Of a DNA stretch of 36,084 nt, positions 17,408 through 26,304 are shown piece after piece. The first letter of the stretch is position 1; every line of letters begins with the position of its first letter. The DNA is from Poseidonibacter antarcticus. GTDB lineage: Bacteria > Campylobacterota > Campylobacteria > Campylobacterales > Arcobacteraceae. Below the pieces are notes generated by a model. It did no database searches and was not told the origin of the DNA. It saw only the letters and a program-made list of their open reading frames with translations. Location of the stretch: assembly GCF_003667345.1 (NCBI RefSeq), contig NZ_RCWF01000011.1:49951-86034 (forward strand), in the 5' to 3' direction. Position numbers and translations under genes: made by a program.

Positions 17408-20400
17408 TTACATGGTTTGCAAAGAACAGTGTTGCCGCAAATTTATTAATGATTACTATTTTTGCATTTGGAATGTTCTCTTTATATAAAATTATACCTT
17501 TAGAAATTTTCCCTTCAATTGAAAAAGATGAAGTAAGTATAAGTATGAGTTTAACAGGTGCAACACCAGAAGATGTGGAACAAGGTTTAACAATAAAAAT
17601 TGAAGAAGCAATTGCTGATTTAGAAGGAATAAAAGAGATAAAAAGTACTTCAAGTGAAGGAAGTTCTTCTGTAAAAGTTGAAATAGATAGTAGTTATGAT
17701 GCAAAAGTATTATTAGCTGAAATAAAAAATAGAGTTGATGCTATAAATACATTTCCTGATGATGCTGATAAGGCTATAATTGAACAAACTATTAAAAAAC
17801 GAGATGTTATAGTTGTAACACTTTCAAGTGATTATGATGAAAAAGAAATAAGAGAATATGCACAAAATATAAGAGATGATATTGTCCAGCTTTCAGGTGT
17901 AACACAAGCAGAATTAATAGGTATTAGAGATTATGAAATAAGTGTTGAAGTCTCTCAGGATATTCTACTTCAATATGATTTAACAATAAGTGAAATATCA
18001 AATGCTATTAATAGTTCAAGTATTGATTTATCTTCAGGTAATTTAAAGACAAGTAATGGAGATATTTTAGTTAGAGTTAAATCTCAAGCTTATACAAAAG
18101 ATCAATTTGAAAATATTATTATAAAAAGAAATTCAGATGGTTCAACTGTAAGATTAAAAGATATTGCAAATATTAGTGATGGTTTTGAAGAAACACCTTT
18201 ACGAAGTAGATTTAATGGTAAAAACTCTGTATTTATTGATGTTTTTAGAGTTGGAAAAGAAAGTGCTATTGATGTTGCAGATCAAGTAAAAGATTTTATA
18301 GATAAAAAAAGAGAAACTCTTCCTTTAGGATATGAACTTAGTTATTGGGATGATGATTCTTTGATTGTAAAAGGAAGATTATCAATTCTTTTAAATAGTG
18401 CGGTTCAAGGTAGTATTTTAATAATCATTTTATTAACACTTTTTTTAAGACCAGCTATTGCTTTTTGGGTATTTTTAGGAATACCTATATCTTTTGCAGG
18501 TGCATTTTTTGTAATGCCTATATTTGATATTACTTTAAATGTTTTAAGTCTTTTTGGTTTTATTCTAGTCCTTGGGATTGTAGTTGATGATGCAATTGTA
18601 ACAGGAGAAAATATTTACACCCATCTAGGAAAATCCCCCAATGGTGAAACAGCAGCAATAAATGGAACAATAGAAATTGCAAAACCTGTAACTTTTGGTG
18701 TTTTAACAACAGTAGCAGCTTTTGCTCCTTTAATTTTTGTCCAAGGAGATAGAAGTGCTCTATTTACACAAATACCTTATGTTGTAATTCCTGTACTTCT
18801 TTTTTCATTGATTGAATCAAAATTTATTTTGCCATCACATTTAAAACATATAAAATTAAGAGATAAAAACAAAAAGCAAAATAGATTTGAAAAATTCCAA
18901 CATAAATTTGCAGATGGCTTTGAAGGACTTATTCTAAAATATTATAAACCTATATTAAGAACAGCTATAAATAATAAATTTATTACATTAAGTATTTTTA
19001 TTTCAATTCTTTCTCTTATTATTGCTTTAATTGTTGGAGGTTGGACAAAATTTATATTCTTTCCAAGAGTTCCTAGTGAATCTATAAGTGTTACATTAAC
19101 AATGCCCTCAGGTACTCCTTTTGAAGTTACAAATAAACATACTATTCATATAACAAAAGCTGCTGAATTCTTAAGAGAAAAATATAGAGATGAAGATACA
19201 AACGAAAGTGTTATAAAAAATATTATGACAAAAACAGGTGGTCGTGGAGGAATTAGCAATCAAGGAAATGTTCAATTTGAAATAACACCACCAGAAAAAA
19301 GAGAGATAAAAGTAACATCAGCACAATTAGCAAGAGAATGGCGAGAAATAGCAGGTGATATAATCGGTGCTGAAAATGTTGAATATAGAGCCGAGAGAGG
19401 ACGAGGTGGAGATCCTATTGATGTTCAACTAACAAGTTCATCTATGGAAACATTAACATTTATTTCAAATGATATAAAAAAATACTTAGAAAATTTTGAT
19501 ACAGTTTTTGATATAACAGATTCCTTATCAGATGGAAAAGAAGAACTTAAAATTGAACTTACAAAAGAAGGAAAACTTTTAGGAATTACAAAACAAGAAG
19601 TATCACAACAAGTAAGAGCTGCTATTTATGGGCTAGAAGTTCAAAGTATACAAAGAGGAAGAGATGATGTAAAAGTAATGGTTAGATATGAAGAAGATGA
19701 TAGGAAATCTATATCAACTTTAAATAATCTTATGATTACAACACAAACAGGTGATAAAATACCTTTAAGTAATATTGCGTATCTTGTACCAAATAAAGGT
19801 CCCTCTTCTATTTCAAGAACAAATAGATTTAGAACAATAAATGTAACAGCAGATATAGATAAAGACAATACAAATATGTTTGCACTTCAAAATGAACTTA
19901 CAAGTTATATGGATGAATTATTGTTAAAATATCCAAATGTAAAATACAGTTTTGAAGGTGAACAAAGAGAACAAGCTGAGACTTTTAACTCTTTAGTTTA
20001 TTCACTTTTATTTGCTGTATTTGCTATTTATGTGCTTTTGGCAATACCTTTTAAATCTTATGTTCAACCTATAATTGTAATGAGTGTTATTCCTTTTGGA
20101 ATAATAGGTGCAGTTGTTGGGCATTGGATTTTAGGTATGGATTTAACTATTTTAAGTTTTATGGGAATGTTGGCTTTAATGGGAGTTTTAGTAAATGATT
20201 CTTTGGTTTTAGTTGATTATATTAATAAAACTTACGAAGAAAAGAAAGATATTATGTATGCAGTTTTAAATGCAGGAGTTGCGAGATTTAGACCTGTAAT
20301 GCTTACAAGTTTAACAACTTTTTTTGGTTTATTACCCCTACTTTTTGATAAATCTACAAATGCACAGTTTTTAATTCCAATGGCTACATCACTTGGTTTT

Positions 20401-20490
20401 GGAATACTTTTTGCAACCTTTACTACACTTATTTTAGTTCCAGTAAATTACTTATTAGTACATAATCTAATCAAGTTTTTTAAAGAATAA
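17404..20490 (+). CDS. RND-family efflux pump permease
   Basis: A 1028-residue inner-membrane proton antiporter with the two-fold repeat of RND pumps: 12 helices and two large periplasmic loops. The proton-relay aspartates in helix 4 are present (Asp395 and Asp396 in GIVVDDAIVTGENIY). The sequence looks closer to the Acr/Mex-like subset with a simple adaptor than to heavy-metal CusA pumps, because no methionine relay is visible. Helix 10-12 motifs (LLAIPFKSYVQPIIVM, GVLVNDSLVLVDYIN, FRPVMLTSLTTFFGLLPL) are intact. It is translationally coupled to the adaptor gene and ends inside a terminator stem. The substrate cannot be predicted. Confidence 0.94.
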   Translation: MITWFAKNSVAANLLMITIFAFGMFSLYKIIPLEIFPSIEKDEVSISMSLTGATPEDVEQGLTIKIEEAIADLEGIKEIKSTSSEGSSSVKVEIDSSYDAKVLLAEIKNRVDAINTFPDDADKAIIEQTIKKRDVIVVTLSSDYDEKEIREYAQNIRDDIVQLSGVTQAELIGIRDYEISVEVSQDILLQYDLTISEISNAINSSSIDLSSGNLKTSNGDILVRVKSQAYTKDQFENIIIKRNSDGSTVRLKDIANISDGFEETPLRSRFNGKNSVFIDVFRVGKESAIDVADQVKDFIDKKRETLPLGYELSYWDDDSLIVKGRLSILLNSAVQGSILIIILLTLFLRPAIAFWVFLGIPISFAGAFFVMPIFDITLNVLSLFGFILVLGIVVDDAIVTGENIYTHLGKSPNGETAAINGTIEIAKPVTFGVLTTVAAFAPLIFVQGDRSALFTQIPYVVIPVLLFSLIESKFILPSHLKHIKLRDKNKKQNRFEKFQHKFADGFEGLILKYYKPILRTAINNKFITLSIFISILSLIIALIVGGWTKFIFFPRVPSESISVTLTMPSGTPFEVTNKHTIHITKAAEFLREKYRDEDTNESVIKNIMTKTGGRGGISNQGNVQFEITPPEKREIKVTSAQLAREWREIAGDIIGAENVEYRAERGRGGDPIDVQLTSSSMETLTFISNDIKKYLENFDTVFDITDSLSDGKEELKIELTKEGKLLGITKQEVSQQVRAAIYGLEVQSIQRGRDDVKVMVRYEEDDRKSISTLNNLMITTQTGDKIPLSNIAYLVPNKGPSSISRTNRFRTINVTADIDKDNTNMFALQNELTSYMDELLLKYPNVKYSFEGEQREQAETFNSLVYSLLFAVFAIYVLLAIPFKSYVQPIIVMSVIPFGIIGAVVGHWILGMDLTILSFMGMLALMGVLVNDSLVLVDYINKTYEEKKDIMYAVLNAGVARFRPVMLTSLTTFFGLLPLLFDKSTNAQFLIPMATSLGFGILFATFTTLILVPVNYLLVHNLIKFFKE

Positions 20491-20509
20491 AGAAAACTCT
20501 TTATTCTTT
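20482..20509 (+). terminator. Terminator of the RND operon
   Basis: A 12-bp perfect stem (20482-20493 and 20498-20509) with an AAAC loop includes the pump's stop codon and is followed by AT-rich sequence. It separates the efflux genes from the PepSY gene. Confidence 0.65.
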
Positions 20510-20543
20510 AATTCTTAAAAAAAACCCTAAAATTCAAAGATTT

Positions 20544-20558
20544 TAATAATCGTTATTA
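20544..20558. promoter_or_regulatory. Fur-box-like AT palindrome upstream of the PepSY gene
   Basis: TAATAA-TCG-TTATTA is a perfect 6-bp palindrome, continuing into TTAATATTATTAA. It resembles AT-rich Fur sites, and PepSY-TM proteins are often iron-related. It is an inference; other AT palindromes occur by chance in such DNA. Confidence 0.35.
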
Positions 20559-20623
20559 ATATTATTAAGAAATGGTTAAAAAAGTTAATGTATTATTTCA
20601 AAAAATTAAATAGGAAATGGAAT

Positions 20624-21757
20624 ATGCATAAAAAGGTATGGTTTAAAATACACTGGTTTTTAGGAATAACTGCAGGGATAATATTACTTATTATTGGAAC
20701 TACTGGGGCTATAATGTCATTTGAAAAAGAGATTTTAAAGATAATTAATAAAGATAGTTATATTGTATCAATTTCTGATACAAAAAAATTATCTACTACA
20801 GCTATTCTTGAAAAATTTCAAGAAAATATGCCAAAATCAAAGATAAATAGAATTACTTTTTCAAACGATGCTAGTAGTTCAATAGTAATTAATATAGCAG
20901 GAAAAGGAAAGGGAAAAGCAGCTAGAAAAGGTGTTAACTATTTTGTTAATCCATATACAGCAGAAGTTTTACCCGATTTAAAAGGAAAAGATTTTTTTAG
21001 TTTTGTAAAAAGACTTCATAGGTGGTTAGCTTTTACAGGTGATGCTAGAGAAGTTGGAAAACAAATAGTTGCTATTTCTACGGTTTCTTTAATTGTTTTA
21101 ATGATTTCAGCAATAATTATTTATTGGGGAAGAATAAAAAGATCATTTTTCAAAAGTTTCACATTTTCAACAAAGCATAATGGTAGAGCATTTATCTCAA
21201 CAATGCATAGTGCAGTTGGTATGTGGGTAATACCTTTTTATTTAACATCAGCTTTAACGGGACTTTATTGGTCTTATTCTTGGTATAACACAGCACTTTA
21301 TAAAATTACAGGTGTAGAAAAACCAAAAAGAGGAATGTCTTCTAGGCAAAATAAACCAAAAGGTGAAAAAATAAGTTTCACTTCTCATGAAAAAGCTATT
21401 ACTATGTTTAATGACTTAATTAAAGATGATTATTCAAAGGCAACTATAAGTTTACCGAAAAGTGGAACTGTTTATACGGTTAATTATTTAGATGTAAATC
21501 CAGCACATTATAGAGCTAGAAATACTTTACAATTTGATATTAGTAATAATAAAATACTAAAAAATGAGAAATATGAAGAAAAACCTTTAAATGAAAAAGT
21601 TATGAGTAGTTTTTTACAAGTCCATACAGGAGAATTTTTTGGTGTTGTTGGACAAACAGCTATGTTTATTACATCTTCACTTATGTCATTATTTACAATA
21701 ACTGGGTTTATGTTATATTTTAACCGTAAGAAAAAGAAAAAATCTAAGATAAAATAG
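20624..21757 (+). CDS. PepSY-associated TM-helix protein
   Basis: A 377-residue membrane protein of the PepSY_TM family, whose members are commonly found beside iron-siderophore uptake genes and, in some cases, act as ferric reductases. It opens with KKVWFKIHWFLGITAG and a first helix; a periplasmic PepSY-like domain, further helices and a C-terminal helix follow. Family histidines appear in KIHWFLG, KRLHRWLAF, TMHSAVGMW and QVHTGEFFG and could bind haem. The ATG at 20624 is chosen because AGGAAATGGA sits just upstream and the protein then starts as its relatives do; ATG 20588 would add 12 residues. It follows the efflux operon's terminator and has its own leader. Confidence 0.82.
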   Translation: MHKKVWFKIHWFLGITAGIILLIIGTTGAIMSFEKEILKIINKDSYIVSISDTKKLSTTAILEKFQENMPKSKINRITFSNDASSSIVINIAGKGKGKAARKGVNYFVNPYTAEVLPDLKGKDFFSFVKRLHRWLAFTGDAREVGKQIVAISTVSLIVLMISAIIIYWGRIKRSFFKSFTFSTKHNGRAFISTMHSAVGMWVIPFYLTSALTGLYWSYSWYNTALYKITGVEKPKRGMSSRQNKPKGEKISFTSHEKAITMFNDLIKDDYSKATISLPKSGTVYTVNYLDVNPAHYRARNTLQFDISNNKILKNEKYEEKPLNEKVMSSFLQVHTGEFFGVVGQTAMFITSSLMSLFTITGFMLYFNRKKKKKSKIK

Positions 21758-21778
21758 TAGTTTTAAAACTACTATTTT
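21751..21778 (+). terminator. Terminator after the PepSY gene
   Basis: A 14-bp perfect inverted repeat (AAAATAGTAGTTTT and complement) covers the stop codon and is followed by GTTT. It is AT-rich but long. Confidence 0.65.
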
Positions 21779-21838
21779 GTTTAATCTTATAAGAATAAAA
21801 TAACAGTAAAATACTTTTCAATTTTAAAGGATAAATTT

Positions 21839-22093
21839 ATGTTAAAACAAAAAGTAGAAGAATTTCTAAAAAAACAATTTGAAGATATTGAAGAGTCAAT
21901 TTATACTATTGATATTGAAGATGATTTTATATTTATAGAATTTACACAAATTCTTGGTGAAATTTGTAAAAAAGAGATGATGTTTAGAATAATTGATGAA
22001 AATCTTCAATACCACTCTTTATCTTATGGGTGGAAAGTCCTTAATAGAGGAACTAATATTAGGTATTTTTGGATTGATTTATTAAATAAATAA
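21839..22093 (+). CDS. Uncharacterised 84-residue acidic protein
   Basis: No family was recognised. The protein has no signal peptide or membrane helix and should be cytosolic. It starts with an amphipathic helix (MLKQKVEEFLKKQFEDIEE), then alternating strands (TIDIEDDFIFIEFTQ, KEMMFRIIDENLQYHSLSYGW) and ends with YFWIDLLNK, suggesting a small alpha/beta fold. The AAAGGA SD (about 21827-21832) and isolated position between two promoters indicate a monocistronic gene. Codon use is like that of its neighbours. Confidence 0.75.
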   Translation: MLKQKVEEFLKKQFEDIEESIYTIDIEDDFIFIEFTQILGEICKKEMMFRIIDENLQYHSLSYGWKVLNRGTNIRYFWIDLLNK

Positions 22094-22164
22094 TTTATTG
22101 TAAGATTAAAATTATCTTACTTTTAGCCTATTCTAAATTAAAGTTTAAATTAAAATAATTTAAT

Positions 22165-22170
22165 TATAAT
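22165..22170 (+). promoter_or_regulatory. -10 box for the GGDEF/EAL gene
   Basis: Perfect TATAAT, 27 bp upstream of the GTG start; transcript start expected near 22177. Confidence 0.5.
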
Positions 22171-22196
22171 AACGAGAAAAATGAATTAGGAAATAT

Positions 22197-23630
22197 GTGA
22201 AAAATAAATATATTAATGAAATTATTGCGGTTAGTGTATTTATTTTTTTATCTTTAATAATAGTAAATTCAAATTTAATTGAAAAAATATATGAATACTC
22301 TGTACTTTACAAAAAAAACAATTTTAATTTATATATAATTTTATTTCTTATTTTATCTTTTGTATTATTACTTTATATATTTAAAGAAAATATAGATTTA
22401 AATAGAAGTCGTAAAAAATTATTAAAATTGCACAAACTTGATAAACTTACTGGTTTAGAAAATAGAGAATCATTTTTAAATGATAGAAAAAAGAATCTTA
22501 ATTCATATGTAATAATCCTAAATATAATTGATTTTAAAACTATTAATAAAACACTTGGTTTTGAAAATGCAGATTTACTTTTATGTGAGATCTCAGCTAG
22601 ATTATTAAAAACTGTAACAAAACATGCAAATACTAAATTATATAGATTATATGGGGATGAATATGGATTTTTTTATAATAAAAATGATGTAGATGGAATC
22701 TGTAATATAATAAAAAATGAATTTGAAGATAATGTAATTCACTTTGATAAAAATTATTTTCATTTAGGTTTAAATATTGCGTATTCAAATACTGAGCCAA
22801 GATTTTTTACAGCTACATTAGCTTTACATGAGTGTAAAAAAAGCTTAAATAAAAATATATTTTCTTATGACGAAGGTAAATACAATACTGGAGAAAAAGA
22901 AGAAACACTCAATATGCTAAAAATTGTCAAAAACTCAATTTTAGAAGATAAAATTGTTCCAGTTTATCATGCAATTATTGATAATAAAACTCAAAAAGTT
23001 TCAAAATATGAAACATTAGCTAGAATCAAGCTAGAAGATGGAAAATTATTATCACCTTATTTTTTTATAGAATTATCAAAAAAATTCAAGCTTTATCCGA
23101 ATATTACAAAGATAATTATTGATAAGGCATTTAATGATTTTAAAAATATTGAATGTGGTTTTTCTATTAATTTTTCATATATTGATATTGATAACGAAGA
23201 GATTTTAAAATATTTTTACAAAAAGCTTGATGAAAATAAACAAACAGCGAGAAAACTAACAATTGAAATTCTTGAAACAGAAAATATAGGAAGTTATAGT
23301 GAATTATCAATATTTAGAAATAAAATAAGGGAATATGGATGCTCACTAGCTATTGATGATTTTGGTTCTGGATATTCTAATTGGGTAGATATTTTAAATC
23401 TACAGCCTGATTATATAAAAATTGATGGTAGTTTAATTCAAAATCTATTAAAAAATCAAGGGAATATAAATCTTGTGAAAACAATAGTGTCTTTTGCAAA
23501 AGATAATAATTTTAAAACTATTGCAGAGTTTGTATCAAATGAAGAACTATCTATTTTAGTTAGAGAATTAGGAATAGATTATTCTCAAGGATTCTTTTTT
23601 GCTGAACCTGAATTAATAGAAGATATCTAG
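22197..23630 (+). CDS. Membrane GGDEF-EAL protein, probable c-di-GMP phosphodiesterase
   Basis: Two N-terminal membrane helices (about residues 8-25 and 44-62) anchor a GGDEF domain and an EAL domain. The GGDEF signature is degenerate (YGDEY, 152-156), so cyclase activity is unlikely. The EAL domain keeps the catalytic set: Glu272 (ETLAR), Asn325, Glu357/Glu360, Asp387-Asp388 (DDFGSGYS), Lys408 (IKID), Glu444 and Gln464 (QGFFFAEP). It should hydrolyse c-di-GMP, perhaps with the degenerate domain as regulator. The start is GTG at 22197 behind an AGGAA SD; the nearby ATG at 22195 runs into a stop. An active-looking diguanylate cyclase lies at 33561-34991. Confidence 0.88.
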   Translation: MKNKYINEIIAVSVFIFLSLIIVNSNLIEKIYEYSVLYKKNNFNLYIILFLILSFVLLLYIFKENIDLNRSRKKLLKLHKLDKLTGLENRESFLNDRKKNLNSYVIILNIIDFKTINKTLGFENADLLLCEISARLLKTVTKHANTKLYRLYGDEYGFFYNKNDVDGICNIIKNEFEDNVIHFDKNYFHLGLNIAYSNTEPRFFTATLALHECKKSLNKNIFSYDEGKYNTGEKEETLNMLKIVKNSILEDKIVPVYHAIIDNKTQKVSKYETLARIKLEDGKLLSPYFFIELSKKFKLYPNITKIIIDKAFNDFKNIECGFSINFSYIDIDNEEILKYFYKKLDENKQTARKLTIEILETENIGSYSELSIFRNKIREYGCSLAIDDFGSGYSNWVDILNLQPDYIKIDGSLIQNLLKNQGNINLVKTIVSFAKDNNFKTIAEFVSNEELSILVRELGIDYSQGFFFAEPELIEDI

Positions 23631-23665
23631 AATCTTTTAATTATGAGATGTTTTTTATTACTTAT

Positions 23666-23695
23666 TTAACTTCTTTATTTATAAAAAGAAGTTAA
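23666..23695. terminator. Hairpin after the GGDEF/EAL gene
   Basis: TTAACTTCTTT and AAAGAAGTTAA form an 11-bp stem with an 8-nt loop, 36 bp after the stop. No T tract follows, so termination is uncertain. Confidence 0.45.
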
Positions 23696-23743
23696 AATCA
23701 CCTATATATTATTTATTTAATAAACATTTTTCAAAAAATAAGA

Positions 23744-23749
23744 TATAAT
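23744..23749 (+). promoter_or_regulatory. -10 box for the BON-OmpA gene
   Basis: TATAAT, 32 bp upstream of the ATG at 23781. Confidence 0.5.
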
Positions 23750-23780
23750 TAAAAAAATTATAAAATTCATAAGGAAATAG

Positions 23781-24884
23781 ATGTCATTAGGGAAAAAAAT
23801 TTTATTTTTATTTATAGCTTTAATTATTCTAATAATATATACTATATCAACATTTAATTATAAGACAATATCAAATGATAATCAAATGCAAAATATAAAT
23901 ACTGATAATAAAAACTTAATGTTTGATGAATATGAAGATTCATTTGTAGTAAAAATAAGTAAATTTAAAAATTCGATATTAGAAAAATTAGGATTTAATC
24001 CTAAAAATGGAATTAATAAAAATAAAAAACCTATTGATTTTGAATTGATAAAATCTGATGGTATTGTTCTTATGAATGGTACTTTTAAAAATGAATTACA
24101 AGTAAAAAGTATAGTTGACTTATTAAATATCAATAGAAATGGTAATTATATATTTGAAGAAAATAGAGTTAAAGATGCTGTTTTATTAAATAAATTATCT
24201 TTATTAATAGATTCTTTTAAAGAGTTTTTTGTAGATGGGTCTAAGTTATCTATAGAAGATGGAAAAATCTTATTAAAAGGTGAGTTAGAAGATTCTAATT
24301 TTAAACCTTTATTAAATTCAATAATATTAAAAAGTAAACTTAATATTATTATGGATATTAAAGAACCTTTTAAATCAAATACAGACAAAGTTATTGATAA
24401 TATTTCTGAAGAAATAAAAAATGAATCTATAGAATTAAATATCGAATCTGAAGATAAATTAAATAAAGCAGAAAATACTAGGACAGAAGTTATAGATACA
24501 AGGTCAAAAACAGTTATAATAGCCCAAAATAGTATTAATGAATTAACTTCAGATAATAAAATTACTTTTAAAAGAAGAAGTACAAATATAACAGAAGAAT
24601 CAAAAAGTACAATTACAGAAATTGCAAATATATTATTGGCAAATAGTAAGTTAAATGTAGAAGTTGGTGGGCATACTGATTCAAGAGGTAGAGCATCTTT
24701 AAATAAAAGAATATCACAAGATAGAGCTAATAGTGTTAAAAATGCTTTAGTTACTCTTGGTGTTGATCCTAAGAGGATTAAAGCTGTAGGATATGGAGAA
24801 GACTTTCCTATTGCTAAAGATGATGCTGATGGATTGTCAGAGATTAATAGAAGAGTAGAGTTTATAGTAGGAGAAGAGAAATGA
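23781..24884 (+). CDS. Membrane-anchored OmpA-domain protein with BON-like repeats
   Basis: A 367-residue envelope protein. The N-terminus is an uncleaved-looking membrane helix (about 6-25). The middle (about 80-190) has two repeats of the form "variable strand, G-x-L/F, long helix, strand" (IVLMNGTFKN, ILLKGELEDS) that resemble BON domains. A helical, charged linker follows, and the C-terminus is an OmpA peptidoglycan-binding domain (EVGGHTDSRGR, GYGEDFPIA, NRRVEF). The same order, anchor-BON-OmpA, is seen in the Mycobacterium ArfA/OmpATb protein. It probably links the cell membrane to peptidoglycan. The AAGGAAA SD supports the start, and the stop overlaps the next start (ATGA), so the pair is coupled. 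The BON assignment is tentative. Confidence 0.8.
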   Translation: MSLGKKILFLFIALIILIIYTISTFNYKTISNDNQMQNINTDNKNLMFDEYEDSFVVKISKFKNSILEKLGFNPKNGINKNKKPIDFELIKSDGIVLMNGTFKNELQVKSIVDLLNINRNGNYIFEENRVKDAVLLNKLSLLIDSFKEFFVDGSKLSIEDGKILLKGELEDSNFKPLLNSIILKSKLNIIMDIKEPFKSNTDKVIDNISEEIKNESIELNIESEDKLNKAENTRTEVIDTRSKTVIIAQNSINELTSDNKITFKRRSTNITEESKSTITEIANILLANSKLNVEVGGHTDSRGRASLNKRISQDRANSVKNALVTLGVDPKRIKAVGYGEDFPIAKDDADGLSEINRRVEFIVGEEK

Positions 24885-25366
24885 TTGAAACGGCATCATT
24901 GATAGTTGTAAATTTAGTAATTGCAGCATTTATTGGGGGAATTATTGGGTATTTACTTGGAAAAAGTTCTGGAAGTACTTATAGACCTTCTAATAATAAA
25001 AATGTTAAAGATGATGTAGTTAATATAAAATCAAAATCTAGTGTAAATCCAATTTTTAGAAAAAATTCTAGTGTGGATAATAAACCACTTATTTTAAGCT
25101 CACCAAGACCTTCAGGTAAAGATAAACTTATTAAAATTAAGGGCATTGATTCTAAAGTTGAAGAGAATTTAAATAAACTTGGTATATTCCATTTTAACCA
25201 AATTGCTGCATGGTCAAATAAAAATTGTGATTGGATAGAAGAATTTCTATCATTACCTAATTGTGCCAAAAAGAATCAATGGGTTGAGCAAGCAAAAATT
25301 TTAGAGGCAGGGAAGCAAACTGTTTATAGTCAAAAAATTGAGAATGGAGAAGTAGATGCTAATTAA
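24881..25366 (+). CDS. Membrane-anchored helix-hairpin-helix protein (COG3743-like)
   Basis: A 161-residue protein with an N-terminal glycine-rich membrane helix (VVNLVIAAFIGGIIGYLLG), a disordered Ser/Asn/Lys linker and a C-terminal domain of the type labelled "flap endonuclease-1-like" (COG3743). That domain contains a helix-hairpin-helix, LIKIKGIDSKVEENLNKLGI, followed by HFNQIAAWS and a WVEQAKIL end. The label is historical; no nuclease residues are visible, so it is more likely a DNA- or protein-binding domain facing the cytosol. It is translationally coupled to the BON-OmpA gene by a 4-bp overlap. It converges on the lytic-enzyme gene with only 2 bp between stops. Confidence 0.8.
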   Translation: MIETASLIVVNLVIAAFIGGIIGYLLGKSSGSTYRPSNNKNVKDDVVNIKSKSSVNPIFRKNSSVDNKPLILSSPRPSGKDKLIKIKGIDSKVEENLNKLGIFHFNQIAAWSNKNCDWIEEFLSLPNCAKKNQWVEQAKILEAGKQTVYSQKIENGEVDAN

Positions 25367-25368
25367 AA

Positions 25369-25866
25369 TTAAACATTTATCTTTTTTAATTTTCGAATAA
25401 TACTAGCAATATCTCTTGAATAATCTCTAGCTCTTTTGCTATTATATTTCCATCCACCGTTATAACTGCTCCAAACTTTTTTCCAGTCATTTTTATGAAC
25501 TTTTTTCCAATAAACTAATTCAGCAATTGCATTTTTAGTAGCAAATTTAAAATCAGATATCAATTTCATAGCATATTTATTTCTATTCCAAGAAGTATTT
25601 TTTGCTTTTTGCCTACTAAGAACAGTTTTAATATTTGCTTGATAAAGACCATAATCTTTGCTATCTACATTTACAAGATATTTTCCAATTGATGATTCTT
25701 TAATCGCAATAGCCATTAGTGTATAGCTAAGGCCTAGTTTTTTACCTTGTTTTTTTATTTGTTTTAGTGTCTTAATTTCTTTTGATGTTAATTTCGATGG
25801 GTTAAAATTTGATGCAAATATATTTGTTATTAATAACATTACTAATAATGTAATTTTTATATTCAT
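25369..25866 (-). CDS. Secreted lysozyme-like / SLT-domain protein
   Basis: A 165-residue protein with a signal peptide (about residues 1-19, ending IFAS) and a small lytic-transglycosylase/lysozyme-like fold. The putative catalytic Glu57 lies in AIKESSIGKYLVN, followed by DYGLYQAN, the arrangement of SLT domains, and SSYNGGWKYNSKRARDY near the end resembles their AYNxG motif. It probably cuts peptidoglycan locally, for instance to insert an envelope machine. The AAAGGAAA SD supports the start. The family is inferred from motifs; activity is unproven. Confidence 0.78.
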   Translation of the reverse strand: MNIKITLLVMLLITNIFASNFNPSKLTSKEIKTLKQIKKQGKKLGLSYTLMAIAIKESSIGKYLVNVDSKDYGLYQANIKTVLSRQKAKNTSWNRNKYAMKLISDFKFATKNAIAELVYWKKVHKNDWKKVWSSYNGGWKYNSKRARDYSRDIASIIRKLKKINV

Positions 25867-25993
25867 ATATGTTTCCTTTATTATTTCTTAAATTAAAGTG
25901 CGAATTATATATTAAATATAACAAATTGTCAAATTTTAGCTATTTTTTACTAGTTTTCGGTGTATTTTAACTTACTATTTAGTTTGTCCTTAT

Positions 25994-25999
25994 TATAAT
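25994..25999 (+). promoter_or_regulatory. -10 box for the small HTH gene
   Basis: Perfect TATAAT, 31 bp upstream of the TTG start. Confidence 0.5.
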
Positions 26000-26029
26000 T
26001 CCAAAAAAATTTAATGAGATGTAAAAAGA

Positions 26030-26239
26030 TTGAAAAAACAAGAATTCAAAAAATTAATTAGAGAGATTGGCTTTACTTCTCAACGAAGTTTTGCAGAAGA
26101 GATAGGTGTAAAAGCAACTACTTTTACAACATACAAATTTATACCAAATCACATAGTAAGAATTATTAAAATAGCATTACTAGCCAAACAAAGTGGTGTA
26201 GCTTTAGAAGATATCAAAGCTGCAATGAAAATAGATTAA
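26030..26239 (+). CDS. Small HTH protein
   Basis: A 69-residue putative DNA-binding protein. The stretch TSQRSFAEEIGVKATTFTTY (about residues 16-35) reads as an XRE-like helix-turn-helix, and the rest (VRIIKIALLAKQSGVALEDI) is helical. The start is TTG, preceded by GAGATGTAAAAAG; the nearby ATG at 26014 is out of frame. A terminator stem covers its stop, so it is monocistronic. It could be a regulator of the neighbouring lytic gene, which is divergent from it, but no operator is seen. Confidence 0.65.
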   Translation: MKKQEFKKLIREIGFTSQRSFAEEIGVKATTFTTYKFIPNHIVRIIKIALLAKQSGVALEDIKAAMKID

Positions 26240-26254
26240 ATTTTTAATCTATTT
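26229..26254 (+). terminator. Terminator of the small HTH gene
   Basis: AAATAGATTAAA and its exact complement form a 12-bp stem around a TT centre, followed by CCTTTT. The stop codon is inside the stem. Confidence 0.6.
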
Positions 26255-26304
26255 CCTTTTATTTGAATTTCTCACATTTTAAATTTATTTTTATAAATTT
26301 CTTA

